From positions 1 through 29,095 of the forward strand of contig JAYVLG010000020.1 in NCBI GenBank assembly GCA_043759595.1: a stretch of DNA of 29,095 bases, in the 5' to 3' direction. A model generated the notes under the pieces. That model was given only the letters and a program-made list of their open reading frames with translations, was not told the origin of the DNA and ran no database searches. Positions 7,046-15,202 of this stretch are shown here, in pieces; position 1 is the stretch's first letter; the number at the start of each line of letters is the position of its first letter. The stretch comes from Sulfurirhabdus sp043759595. Lineage in GTDB: Bacteria > Pseudomonadota > Gammaproteobacteria > Burkholderiales > SMCO01. Made by a program: the position numbers and the translations under genes.

Positions 7046-7495
7046 ATGAAATGCCCATTTTGTGGCGACTTTGACACGCAGGTGATTGACTCCCGAGTCA
7101 GCGAGGAAGGCGATAGCATACGCCGTCGCCGTCGTTGCACGGCCTGCAATAAGCGCTTTACTACCTATGAGACGGCTGAATTGCGCATGCCGCAAATCGT
7201 CAAGCAGAATGGAAATCGTGAAGAATTTACCCGTGACAAGCTTCGCACCAGCTTTATGCGTGCCCTGCATAAAAGACCCGTCTCTACCGAACTGGTGGAT
7301 GCAGCGATAGAGCGGATTTACCAGAAAGTGCTGAGTCTGGGTGAACGCGAATTGCCCTCTCTGCAAATTGGTGAAATGGTCATGCATGAGTTACACAAAC
7401 TGGATAAGGTGGCCTATATCCGGTTTGCGTCTGTTTACCGCAGCTTCAAAGATGTCGATGATTTCCGGGACGTTATCCGGGATCTGGATAAATAA
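7046..7495 (+). CDS. nrdR: Transcriptional repressor NrdR
   Basis: Represses ribonucleotide reductase genes in response to ATP/dATP. The 149-residue protein has an N-terminal zinc ribbon (Cys3, Cys6, Cys31, Cys34: CPFCG and CTACNKRFTTYE), followed by an arginine-rich link RRRRR and an ATP-cone domain from about residue 49. The full family length is present. It is followed by ribD after only four bases, so it probably leads the riboflavin operon; NrdR-ribD linkage is widespread in proteobacteria. Confidence 0.98.
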   Translation: MKCPFCGDFDTQVIDSRVSEEGDSIRRRRRCTACNKRFTTYETAELRMPQIVKQNGNREEFTRDKLRTSFMRALHKRPVSTELVDAAIERIYQKVLSLGERELPSLQIGEMVMHELHKLDKVAYIRFASVYRSFKDVDDFRDVIRDLDK

Positions 7496-7499
7496 AGCC

Positions 7500-8588
7500 A
7501 TGTTTTCCGTTGCCGATCATGAATTCATGGCGCGCGCATTACGTTTGGCAGAGAAAGGACTATTTAGTACCAGTCCGAACCCGCGTGTAGGGTGCGTGAT
7601 TGTTCAGGGCGGTAGCATCGTGGGTGAGGGGTGGCATGAGCGTGCAGGTACTCCCCACGCTGAAGTACATGCGCTACGCGCAGCAGGCAATGCAGCAGAA
7701 GGGGCTACCGCCTATGTGACGCTGGAGCCTTGCAGCCATCACGGACGGACACCGCCTTGCGCTGATGCGCTGATTGAAGCAAAGGTGGATCGCGTGGTAG
7801 TCGCCATGCAGGACCCTAACCCGCTGGTAGCTGGGCAGGGCTTGGCAAAGTTGCAAGCTGCAGGTATTCAGGTGGAATCCGGTTTGCTGGAAATGCAAGC
7901 GCAGGAACTGAATATTGGTTTTGTTTCGCGCATGACGCGTCGGCGCCCCTGGGTGCGATTAAAAACCGCAAGTAGTCTGGACGGCAAGACAGCATTGAAT
8001 AACGGTGCCAGCTTCTGGATTACAGGCGATGCGGCGAGGCTGGATGTGCATCGGTTGCGTGCCCGGTCTTGCGCAATTCTGACTGGTATTGGAACAGTGC
8101 TGGCAGATGACCCTAAAATGGATGTGCGGGATGTGGAAACATTTCGTCAGCCATTAAGGATTGTGTTGGACAGCACGTTGCGCACGCCGGTCAATGCCAA
8201 GATACTGACAACCGGAAAAACCCTGATTGTCGGGGCAGTGGCAGACAAAGAGAAAATCGCCCGGCTGGAAAGTGCCGGTGCAGAAGTGCTGATTCTGCCA
8301 GATGCCACAGGGCGTGTGGATTTTCAGCATTTGCTGCAGGAATTGGCAGAACGTGAAGTGAACGAATTAATGATTGAAGCGGGATGTACCCTGAATGGCG
8401 CCTGGCTGAATGCAGGGCTGGTGGATGAGTGGGTGATGTATACAGCGCCATTGTTGCTGGGAGATAAAGCCCGTGGCTTGTTTGCTTTGCCGGAATTAAC
8501 AGAAATGACGCCACGGCGGGAAGTGACGATTCGGGATGTCACCATGGTTGGCCGGGATATCCGTATTCGCGCTCTGGTATCCAATTAA
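7500..8588 (+). CDS. ribD: Bifunctional riboflavin deaminase/reductase RibD
   Basis: Catalyses the second and third steps of riboflavin synthesis: deamination of the pyrimidine intermediate and NADPH-dependent reduction of its ribosyl group. The ATG at 7500 gives 362 residues, starting MFSVADHEFMARAL, the usual length. The deaminase domain (about 1-145) has the zinc site HAE (53-55) and PCSHHGRTPPC (Cys78, Cys87). The reductase domain follows from about RPWVRLKTASSLDGK and includes LTGIGTVLADDP and EAGCTLNGAWL. A longer open frame reaches back to 7341 within nrdR, but the internal ATG fits the family start. Confidence 0.98.
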   Translation: MFSVADHEFMARALRLAEKGLFSTSPNPRVGCVIVQGGSIVGEGWHERAGTPHAEVHALRAAGNAAEGATAYVTLEPCSHHGRTPPCADALIEAKVDRVVVAMQDPNPLVAGQGLAKLQAAGIQVESGLLEMQAQELNIGFVSRMTRRRPWVRLKTASSLDGKTALNNGASFWITGDAARLDVHRLRARSCAILTGIGTVLADDPKMDVRDVETFRQPLRIVLDSTLRTPVNAKILTTGKTLIVGAVADKEKIARLESAGAEVLILPDATGRVDFQHLLQELAEREVNELMIEAGCTLNGAWLNAGLVDEWVMYTAPLLLGDKARGLFALPELTEMTPRREVTIRDVTMVGRDIRIRALVSN

Positions 8589-8616
8589 TAACGGTTTTTG
8601 ATCGGATTTAAGTTAA

Positions 8617-9222
8617 ATGTTTACAGGTATCATTCAAGCAGTAGGCAAGATTTCAAAAGCAGAACCGCGCAAGCAGGATGTGCATATGACAATTGACGCG
8701 GGGGGAATGGACCTGAGCGATGTCGTCCTTGGAGATAGCATCGCAGTCAATGGCGTGTGCCTGACAGTGGTTGAATTGACTGAAAAAACGTTTATGGTGG
8801 ATGTCTCCAAAGAAACACTGGATTGCACCATCGGGTTTGCTGAAAATGCATCCGTCAATCTGGAAAAAGCATTGCGCCTGTCAGACAGATTGGGCGGGCA
8901 TCTAGTGAGCGGTCATGTTGATGGCGTCGGTGAGGTAGTCAATTTTGCTGCTGAAGGTGATTGTTATTTGCTGCAAATCAAGGCGCCCCATGCGCTGGCC
9001 AAGTATATAGCTACAAAGGGTTCGGTCACCATCAGCGGGGTAAGTCTGACGGTCAATCGCGTTGAAAACGACATTTTCAGTATTAACCTGATCCCCCACA
9101 CATTGGAAATGACTAACCTGAAACACCTGCAAGCCAGTGCCAAAATCAATCTGGAAGTAGATATGATGGCGCGGTATGTGGAACGATTAACCAGTTATCA
9201 AGAACAGAATTTTCAAGATTAA
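8617..9222 (+). CDS. ribE: Riboflavin synthase alpha subunit
   Basis: Dismutates two 6,7-dimethyl-8-ribityllumazine molecules into riboflavin plus the pyrimidinedione. The 201-residue protein has the two tandem lumazine-binding repeats: MFTGIIQAVGKI with SIAVNGVCLTV in the first, and GHLVSGHVDGVGEV with SGVSLTVN in the second. Length and start MFTGII are canonical. It lies 28 bases after ribD and 19 before the ribB fusion, in one operon. Confidence 0.98.
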   Translation: MFTGIIQAVGKISKAEPRKQDVHMTIDAGGMDLSDVVLGDSIAVNGVCLTVVELTEKTFMVDVSKETLDCTIGFAENASVNLEKALRLSDRLGGHLVSGHVDGVGEVVNFAAEGDCYLLQIKAPHALAKYIATKGSVTISGVSLTVNRVENDIFSINLIPHTLEMTNLKHLQASAKINLEVDMMARYVERLTSYQEQNFQD

Positions 9223-9241
9223 ACCATTCAAGAATAAACCT

Positions 9242-10351
9242 ATGACAGTTAGCCCGATACAAGACATCATTGCCGACATTAAAGCCGGCAAAATGGTCAT
9301 CCTGGTGGATGAGGAAGACCGCGAAAATGAGGGGGACCTCGTCCTTGCGGGTGAATTCGTTACACCTGAACACATTAATTTTATGGCCAGATTCGGCCGT
9401 GGACTGATTTGCCTGACCCTGACGGAAGAACATTGCCGGCAACTGGATTTGCCACTGATGGTGACGTCAAACCGCTCTCCCCATGGGACCAACTTCACGC
9501 TGTCTATCGAAGCGGCAGAAGGCGTTACTACCGGTATTTCTGCGGCAGACCGTTCGCGCACCGTACAGGCTGCGGTGGCAAGAAACGCAAAACCATCGGA
9601 TATCATACAACCAGGCCATATTTTTCCGCTGAAGGCACAGCCCGGTGGCGTACTGGTTAGGGCTGGTCATACAGAAGCCGGTTGTGATCTGGCTTATTTA
9701 GCCGGGCTGACTCCCGCTTCTGTCATCTGTGAAATTTTGAAAGACGATGGCAGTATGGCGCGCTTACCGGATTTGCTGGTATTTGCCAAGGAACATGACC
9801 TGAAAATCGGCACGATTGCTGATTTGATTCATTACCGTAACCAGACTGAATCATTGGTAGAGCGTGCGGTGGAGCGCCCGCTGCAAACCGTTTATGGCGA
9901 GTTCAAGCTGATTGCCTACCGCGATAAAATGGCCCATGAAACACATCTGGCACTGGTGAAAGGCAATATTCAGCCAGAAAATGAAACGCTGGTGCGGGTG
10001 CACGAACCTCTGTCCGTGATTGATCTGCTGGATATTACCGGCGGGCAACATTCGTGGGGTGTGCACCAAAGCATGCAGGCGATCTCCAAGGCGGATTCCG
10101 GTGTGATCGTGTTTCTGCATCGGCCTGAATCAGCAGCAGAATTGCTGGAACGCGCCAAACCGGCAGCACCGGGGTTGAAATCCGTTTCCAAAGTGGATTT
10201 GCGTAACTACGGTATTGGTGCGCAGATTTTGAAAGATTTGAATGTGAAGAAAATGCGCCTGCTGGCAGTGCCACGCAAAATGCCAAGCATGACCGGATTT
10301 GATCTGGAAGTGACCGGCTATTTACAGCCCCAAGATGCTAATAAGGAATAA
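9242..10351 (+). CDS. ribB: DHBP synthase fused to degenerate GTP cyclohydrolase II domain (RibBX type)
   Basis: The N-terminal half (about 1-200) is 3,4-dihydroxy-2-butanone-4-phosphate synthase: DEEDRENEGDLV near 24-35, RFGRGLICL, HTEAGCDLA and the CEILKDDGSMAR segment. The C-terminal half aligns with GTP cyclohydrolase II (ALVKGNI, LVRVHEP, a GAQIL-like ending). However, the zinc-binding stretch of active RibA, HSECLTGD followed by RCDCG, is replaced by HEPLSVIDLLDITGGQHSW with no cysteines. So only the DHBP synthase step is expected to work, and a separate RibA is needed elsewhere. This matches the RibBX variant described for proteobacteria. 369 residues; spacing within the rib operon is tight. 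Confidence 0.95.
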   Translation: MTVSPIQDIIADIKAGKMVILVDEEDRENEGDLVLAGEFVTPEHINFMARFGRGLICLTLTEEHCRQLDLPLMVTSNRSPHGTNFTLSIEAAEGVTTGISAADRSRTVQAAVARNAKPSDIIQPGHIFPLKAQPGGVLVRAGHTEAGCDLAYLAGLTPASVICEILKDDGSMARLPDLLVFAKEHDLKIGTIADLIHYRNQTESLVERAVERPLQTVYGEFKLIAYRDKMAHETHLALVKGNIQPENETLVRVHEPLSVIDLLDITGGQHSWGVHQSMQAISKADSGVIVFLHRPESAAELLERAKPAAPGLKSVSKVDLRNYGIGAQILKDLNVKKMRLLAVPRKMPSMTGFDLEVTGYLQPQDANKE

Positions 10352-10357
10352 CGAATT

Positions 10358-10825
10358 ATGGCGAAGTACGATAATATAATTGAAACAGAAAGAAATCTGG
10401 ATGGTACCGGGCTCAAAGTGGGCCTCGTGATGAGCCGTTTTAACATCGATGTGTGTGAGGGTTTGCTGGGTGCATGTACTGAGGAATTGATCAAGCTGGG
10501 CGTGGCTCAGAAAGATATTACTTTGGTCACCGTACCGGGTGCATTGGAAATCCCGCTGGCGCTACGAAAAATGGCCCACAGTGGAAAATTCGATGCGCTG
10601 GTTGCATTAGGTGCAGTCATCCGTGGAGAGACTTACCATTTTGAACTGGTTGCTAATGAGTCCGGTAATGGTGTAACACGTGTTCAGCTAGACACGGGTG
10701 TGCCCATTGCCAATGCCATTCTTACTACCGAGACAGATGAGCAGGCTCTGGAACGGATGAGCATCAAAGGAAAAGAAGCGGCAATGGTAACCATTGAAAT
10801 GGCCAACTTGTTGAAACAGCTATGA
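10358..10825 (+). CDS. ribH: 6,7-dimethyl-8-ribityllumazine synthase
   Basis: Condenses DHBP with the pyrimidine amine to give lumazine, the penultimate riboflavin step. The 155-residue protein has the family signatures: SRFNIDVCEGLL near 26-37, VPGALEIPLAL near 59-69, and GAVIRGETYHFELVANE with the catalytic His. It starts six bases after the ribB fusion and overlaps nusB by four bases (ATGA), the usual ribH-nusB order. Confidence 0.98.
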   Translation: MAKYDNIIETERNLDGTGLKVGLVMSRFNIDVCEGLLGACTEELIKLGVAQKDITLVTVPGALEIPLALRKMAHSGKFDALVALGAVIRGETYHFELVANESGNGVTRVQLDTGVPIANAILTTETDEQALERMSIKGKEAAMVTIEMANLLKQL

Positions 10826-11301
10826 GTACCAGTAAGGTTAAATCTGGCGGTCCCAAAAAAAGCCGCCGCTTGTCCCGTGAATTTGTCCTCAAGGGATTGT
10901 ACCAGCGAGAGTTAGGTGGGGATTCGTTTGAACTCATCGAAAAGCATTTGCAGGAAGATACAGACTTCAAAAAAGCGGATGAAGTGCACTTTGCAGCGCT
11001 GCTAAAAGGGGTGATTGCCCAAACAGATGCGCTTGAAGCGCAAATTGCTCCTTTGATTGACAGACCCATTACAGAACTCAGCCCGATTGAGCGCGCTATT
11101 CTGAAGCTGGCTACCTATGAGCTCGTCAATCATCTGGAAATTCCCTATCGTGTAGTGATTAATGAAGCGGTAGAGCTGGCCAAGTCTTATGGCGGTACAG
11201 ATGGCTATAAATATGTGAATGGAGTGATGGATAAACTGGCTGCGAAAGTGCGTGCAGTAGAAGTCAATGCAAATTCATCACAACGACCAAGAGGTAAATA
11301 G
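10822..11301 (+). CDS. nusB: Transcription antitermination factor NusB
   Basis: RNA-binding factor that works with NusE in antitermination complexes, notably on rRNA operons. 159 residues with SRRLSREFVLKGLYQ, a central helical region, PLIDRPITELSPIERAIL and YRVVINEAVELAKSYG, all typical. The stop codon TAG (11299-11301) lies inside the left direct repeat that flanks the MITE-like element. Confidence 0.97.
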   Translation: MSTSKVKSGGPKKSRRLSREFVLKGLYQRELGGDSFELIEKHLQEDTDFKKADEVHFAALLKGVIAQTDALEAQIAPLIDRPITELSPIERAILKLATYELVNHLEIPYRVVINEAVELAKSYGGTDGYKYVNGVMDKLAAKVRAVEVNANSSQRPRGK

Positions 11302-11305
11302 ATAG

Positions 11306-11444
11306 TTCTCATCCGGAAACGTTGTAACCCCCTCTCCCCTTGTGGGAGAGGGTTGGGGAGAGGGGTTAAATTTCAAGGCATTACCACTCTCTCCCTAGCC
11401 CTCCCCCATCAAGGGGGAGGGGGGAAACAGATGTTTCCGGATGA
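11306..11444. mobile_element. 139-bp MITE-like element with 11-bp flanking direct repeats
   Basis: The element ends in inverted repeats TCATCCGGAAAC (11309-11320) and GTTTCCGGATGA (11433-11444). Inside are two strong G/C hairpins, one around CCCTCTCCCC and GGGGAGAGGG (11331-11365) and one around CCCTCCCCC and GGGGGAGGG (11399-11424). The direct repeat TAAATAGATAG occurs at 11295-11305 and again at 11445-11455, just outside the ends, as expected for a target duplication. There is no coding capacity. The left copy contains the nusB stop codon. Confidence 0.8.
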
Positions 11445-11511
11445 TAAATAGATAGCTTTTTTCTAGCGTAGTTGTTTGTCTCTGTTTTTCCGGTAGTAAA
11501 TTGATTCTTCT

Positions 11512-12465
11512 ATGGCCTCAGAATTCGATCTGATTCATCGTTATTTCACCCAACCTGCTCCCAGTGCAATACTGGGCGTGGGAGATGATGCGGCCCTGAT
11601 TCAACCATCCCCCGGTATGGTGCTGGCGGTGGCTGCTGACATGCTGGTGGCAGGCCGTCATTTTTCTTATTCCGATAAAGCTGAAACGGTTGGCCATAAA
11701 TCGTTGGCAGTGAACTTGTCCGATATGGCAGCGATGGGCGCAAACCCTCGTTGGGCGTTGCTTTCTCTGGCGATAAAAGAAGCAGACGAGGCTTGGTTAC
11801 AGGGTTTTAGTGAGGGGTTTTTTGCATTGGCGCAGCAGTTTGGCGTCGAACTGATTGGTGGCGATACCACAAGCGGCCCACTGAATCTTTCTGTGCAGAT
11901 CATGGGGGAGGTGCCGCCAGGGCAAGCATTACGTCGTGATGGTGCGCAAGTTGGAGACGAAATCTGGGTGTCCGGTACGCTGGGCGATGCTGCGCTGGGA
12001 TTGGCCAATATGCAGCAGCGACTGGTGTTGGCGCCAGTCGAAGCGGTTGCCTGTATGACTGCCTTGCACATGCCTCAACCACGCATAGCCCTGGGTCTGG
12101 CGTTGCGCGGAATGGCGACAGCAGCAATCGATATTTCTGACGGGTTGTTAGCGGATTTAGGGCATATTCTGGAACGCTCAAACGTGGCTGCGGAAATTGA
12201 ATTTGACCGGTTGCCCGCCTCAGAAATCATGCGTCACCATATTGAAAATGAAACAGCACGGCAATGCTTGCTGGCCGGGGGCGATGATTATGAATTGTGC
12301 TTTACCGTTCCAGCGGCACTGCATCAGAAAGTGAACGCGTTATCCAAAAAACTGAATTTGCCATTAACGTGTATTGGCAACATAAAGACTGGGAAAGAAT
12401 TGACGCTGCTTAAAGCAGGAAAGCCGATGTCTTTCACAGCGAGAGGGTTTGATCACTTTGCCTAA
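11512..12465 (+). CDS. thiL: Thiamine-monophosphate kinase
   Basis: Phosphorylates thiamine monophosphate to the active cofactor thiamine pyrophosphate with ATP. The 317-residue protein has the N-terminal GVGDDAALI motif near 22-30, GHKSLAVNLSDMAAMGA near 61-77, GGDTTSGP and DISDGLLADLGHI, all typical of the AIR-synthase-like ThiL fold. Normal length. There is no clear ribosome site before the ATG. The MITE lies 67 bases upstream and separates it from nusB. Its last 17 bases overlap pgpA. Confidence 0.97.
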   Translation: MASEFDLIHRYFTQPAPSAILGVGDDAALIQPSPGMVLAVAADMLVAGRHFSYSDKAETVGHKSLAVNLSDMAAMGANPRWALLSLAIKEADEAWLQGFSEGFFALAQQFGVELIGGDTTSGPLNLSVQIMGEVPPGQALRRDGAQVGDEIWVSGTLGDAALGLANMQQRLVLAPVEAVACMTALHMPQPRIALGLALRGMATAAIDISDGLLADLGHILERSNVAAEIEFDRLPASEIMRHHIENETARQCLLAGGDDYELCFTVPAALHQKVNALSKKLNLPLTCIGNIKTGKELTLLKAGKPMSFTARGFDHFA

Positions 12466-12946
12466 GACCCCCAATTGGCGCTTTATTTCAAGTCATCCAG
12501 CCTACTTTCTAGCCTTCGGATTTGGTAGCGGATTAAGCCCTTTTGCGCCGGGAACAGCTGGCACGCTGGTCGCTTTCCCCTTGTATTTATTGCTGATGCC
12601 ATTGCTGGGGCAACCCATGATGCTGGCGGCGTTGTTTGCAACGTTCGTCCTTGGCATCTGGTTTTGTGATAAAACCGGCAGTGCGCTCGGTGTGGCAGAT
12701 CATGGTGGTATAGTCTGGGATGAAATAGTGGCCTTCATGCTCATACTGCTGTTTGTGCCGCAAGAACCCATTTGGTTTGGTATCGCATTCGGATTGTTTC
12801 GCCTGTTTGATATCTGGAAACCTTTCCCCATCCGTTATTTTGATACCCGGATTAAAAATGGATTTGGTGTCATGCTGGATGATTTGCTTGCAGCAGCTTA
12901 TGCCTTGATTGTTTTGCAAGGTTTGTTATGGTTATGGATGAAATGA
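12449..12946 (+). CDS. pgpA: Phosphatidylglycerophosphatase A
   Basis: Membrane phosphatase that removes phosphate from phosphatidylglycerol phosphate. 165 residues with FGSGLSPFAPGTAGTL near 25-40, CDKTGSALGVADHGGIVWDE with its acidic residues, and several hydrophobic helices. The start is a TTG, either 12449 or 12458, both inside thiL; no ATG is suitably placed. It ends in ATGA overlap with the next gene, so thiL-pgpA-pncC are probably translated together. Confidence 0.95.
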   Translation: MITLPKTPNWRFISSHPAYFLAFGFGSGLSPFAPGTAGTLVAFPLYLLLMPLLGQPMMLAALFATFVLGIWFCDKTGSALGVADHGGIVWDEIVAFMLILLFVPQEPIWFGIAFGLFRLFDIWKPFPIRYFDTRIKNGFGVMLDDLLAAAYALIVLQGLLWLWMK

Positions 12947-13452
12947 AAACGGTAGACGAGAAAATGCTTTTTGCTTTATCGGAACAAGTAGGTAATTCGC
13001 TGAAACAGCGCGGATGGATGCTGGTCACCGCCGAATCCTGTACCGGTGGCTGGGTGGGAGAGGAAGTGACCGCGGTAGCGGGTAGCTCACACTGGTACGA
13101 TCGGGGGTTCATTACTTACACGAATGCTGCCAAAGAGGAAATGCTGGGGGTTTCACAAAAGACACTGGAAGCATTTGGTGCCGTAAGCGAACAAACAGTT
13201 TCAGAGATGGTAACGGGAGCACTTAAAAACAGCCATGCCCAAATCGGGTTGGCCGTCAGCGGGATTGCCGGCCCAGGAGGTGCAACGCCCACCAAACCCC
13301 TAGGCACAGTGTGTCTGGCTTGGGGAACCAAAGGGGGTGAGGTGAAAAGTGTTACCCGGCAGTTTGACGGAGATCGACAGCAAGTACGTGCTCAGGCAGT
13401 AGCAGCGGCGCTGACAGTCGTGCTGGAAATATTACAAGAAATTGGGGCATAA
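12943..13452 (+). CDS. pncC: Nicotinamide-nucleotide amidohydrolase (CinA C-terminal type)
   Basis: Deamidates NMN to nicotinic acid mononucleotide for NAD recycling. The single-domain protein (169 residues from 12943) has TAESCTGG near 29-36, the active-site region FITYTNAAK and SGIAGPGGATPTKPLGTV. It lacks the molybdopterin-like N-terminal domain of full CinA. An ATG at 12928 in frame would add five residues; 12943 is preferred because it overlaps the pgpA stop (ATGA) and aligns with the E. coli start. It lies just before recA, a frequent neighbour. Confidence 0.95.
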   Translation: MKTVDEKMLFALSEQVGNSLKQRGWMLVTAESCTGGWVGEEVTAVAGSSHWYDRGFITYTNAAKEEMLGVSQKTLEAFGAVSEQTVSEMVTGALKNSHAQIGLAVSGIAGPGGATPTKPLGTVCLAWGTKGGEVKSVTRQFDGDRQQVRAQAVAAALTVVLEILQEIGA

Positions 13453-13462
13453 ACCCGTCATT

Positions 13463-13489
13463 TAAGTTGTGACAAACTTATGCCATAAT
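13463..13489 (+). promoter_or_regulatory. recA promoter with palindrome TAAGTT-N6-AACTTA
   Basis: A perfect inverted repeat with six-base arms (13463-13468 and 13475-13480) lies immediately before a -10-like CATAAT (13484-13489), 28 bases upstream of the recA start. This is where a repressor would act. It does not match the E. coli-type CTGT-N8-ACAG LexA box, which was not found here. The -10 call is fair; the operator idea is inference. Confidence 0.4.
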
Positions 13490-13516
13490 CCTCAAGTTAT
13501 TTAAAGGAATACATGA

Positions 13517-14548
13517 ATGGATGAGAATAAAAGTAAGGCGCTGGCGGCAGCGCTTTCGCAAATTGAAAAACAGTTCGGCAAAGGCTCTATCATGCGCCTT
13601 GGCGATAATGACGTGGTTAAAGACATTCAGGTTGTTTCTACCGGGTCCCTCGGTCTGGATATCGCGTTGGGTGTAGGTGGCTTGCCACGTGGCCGTGTTG
13701 TGGAAATTTACGGCCCGGAATCTTCCGGTAAAACAACGCTGACTTTGCAAGTGATTGCAGAAATGCAAAAACTGGGTGGTACAGCCGCTTTTATCGATGC
13801 AGAACATGCGCTAGATCCGCAGTATGCACAAAAACTTGGCGTGAACGTTGCTGATCTGCTGATTTCACAGCCAGATACCGGTGAACAAGCACTTGAAATT
13901 GCCGATATGCTGGTGCGCTCCGGGTCAGTAGATATCGTGGTGGTCGACTCGGTAGCTGCGTTGACACCGAAAGCTGAAATTGAAGGCGAAATGGGCGATT
14001 CTCATATGGGGCTGCAAGCCCGCTTGATGTCGCAAGCCCTGCGCAAACTGACGGGAAATATCAAACGTACCAATACACTGGTGATTTTCATCAACCAGAT
14101 CCGTATGAAAATTGGTGTGATGTTCGGCAACCCGGAGACCACAACCGGTGGTAACGCGCTTAAATTTTACGCTTCTGTGCGCCTTGATATTCGCCGTACC
14201 GGTGCGATCAAAAAGGGTGAGGAAGTGATCGGTTCTGAAACCCGCGTTAAAGTAGTTAAAAATAAAGTGGCACCTCCCTTCAAGCAGGCAGAGTTTGACA
14301 TTCTTTACGGTGAAGGCATCTCTCGTGAAGGTGAAATTCTTGAGCTGGGCGTAGCGCACAAACTGGTTGAAAAAGCAGGTGCATGGTATAGCTATAAGGG
14401 CGAGAAAATTGGTCAGGGTAAAGATAACTCACGGGAGTATCTGAAAGAGCACAAGGATATTGCAATGGAGATAGAAGCCAAAGTACGCGCAGCAGTGGGC
14501 GTAAATGGCGTGCCTGCAACAGTTGATCCTGATACTGTGGATGCCTGA
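13517..14548 (+). CDS. recA: Recombinase RecA
   Basis: DNA-dependent ATPase that forms filaments on single-stranded DNA, drives strand exchange and triggers LexA cleavage. 343 residues with Walker A GPESSGKT at 66-73, DAEHALDP near 94-101, the SQPDTGEQALEIAD segment, VVVDSVAALTP, and loop L2 around FINQIRMKIGVMFGNPETT. The acidic C-terminus ends DPDTVDA. All key residues are present. The last eight bases overlap recX. Confidence 0.99.
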   Translation: MDENKSKALAAALSQIEKQFGKGSIMRLGDNDVVKDIQVVSTGSLGLDIALGVGGLPRGRVVEIYGPESSGKTTLTLQVIAEMQKLGGTAAFIDAEHALDPQYAQKLGVNVADLLISQPDTGEQALEIADMLVRSGSVDIVVVDSVAALTPKAEIEGEMGDSHMGLQARLMSQALRKLTGNIKRTNTLVIFINQIRMKIGVMFGNPETTTGGNALKFYASVRLDIRRTGAIKKGEEVIGSETRVKVVKNKVAPPFKQAEFDILYGEGISREGEILELGVAHKLVEKAGAWYSYKGEKIGQGKDNSREYLKEHKDIAMEIEAKVRAAVGVNGVPATVDPDTVDA

Positions 14549-15002
14549 ACCTGGCAGTCTTCAGGAGTTGCGCGCGCGGGCATTGAGTTGCCTGTCGCGG
14601 CGCGAGTACTCTCGGGACGAGTTGTACCGAAAACTTGCGCCCTACACGGAAGACCCGGATGAGCTAAACAGTTTACTGGAGGACCTGAAAACGCGTGGCT
14701 GGTTGTCCGATCAGCGTTTTGTTGAGCAGATTGTGCATGCGCGCCAGGGAAAATTTGGCAGTCAGCGGGTAGCATACGAATTACGGCAAAAAGGGGTAGC
14801 TGAAGAACTGATTGGCACGGCGCTTGAGCAAGTAAAGGAAGGCGAACTGGAAACAGCCAGGACTGTCTGGCAGCGCAAATTTGGCAGGTTGCCGGTGGAT
14901 GCAAAAGATCAGGCCAGGCAGATGCGGTTTTTGCAAAGCCGAGGATTTAGCGGTGATGTCATTCGCAAAGTGCTCAGGCATGGGGATGATGGTGTGGTGT
15001 AG
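14541..15002 (+). CDS. recX: Regulatory protein RecX
   Basis: Small modulator that binds RecA filaments and limits their growth. From the ATG at 14541 (MPEPGSLQEL), inside the last codons of recA, the product is 153 residues, the family norm. It shows ALSCLSRREYSRDEL, LKTRGWLSDQRFVEQIV and QMRFLQSRGFSGDVI, typical of the three RecX helical repeats. A start at 14505 would lie deeper within recA and is unlikely. Confidence 0.95.
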   Translation: MPEPGSLQELRARALSCLSRREYSRDELYRKLAPYTEDPDELNSLLEDLKTRGWLSDQRFVEQIVHARQGKFGSQRVAYELRQKGVAEELIGTALEQVKEGELETARTVWQRKFGRLPVDAKDQARQMRFLQSRGFSGDVIRKVLRHGDDGVV

Positions 15003-15067
15003 ATGGGGGCCGTTCCCTATGTGAACGTGCGCAGAATGTTATGCCGGGCCTTTTTGATTCAGTAGGA

Positions 15068-15153
15068 TGAAGTTGCCCCGTTCGCCCTGAACTTTTCAAA
15101 GGGTGAACGGGCATCAACCCTACGAAAAACTTAGGGCGAACGGGGCAACTTCA
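15068..15153. repeat. Palindromic intergenic repeat with alternative stems
   Basis: A perfect 21-bp inverted repeat pairs 15068-15088 with 15133-15153 (left arm starts TGAAGTTGCCCC). The same left arm can instead pair closer in, CCCGTTCGCCCT (15077-15088) with AGGGTGAACGGG (15100-15111), with GTAG at 15062-15065 and CTAC at 15120-15123 outside it. The layout resembles a REP/MITE family that I have seen widely in bacterial genomes; no ORF is inside. It lies between recX and the broken coiled-coil gene and could act as a terminator. Confidence 0.7.
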
Positions 15154-15202
15154 CTTGGCGCATCAATGGTGCCTATCTTAAAGAAAGGATTTTGCTAAAT
15201 TT

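Noticed and set aside
11306..11444. Reading the G/C-rich hairpins between nusB and thiL as a CRISPR or simple terminator
   Set aside because: There are only two unlike hairpins and no spacers; inverted ends and flanking direct repeats fit a small mobile element better.
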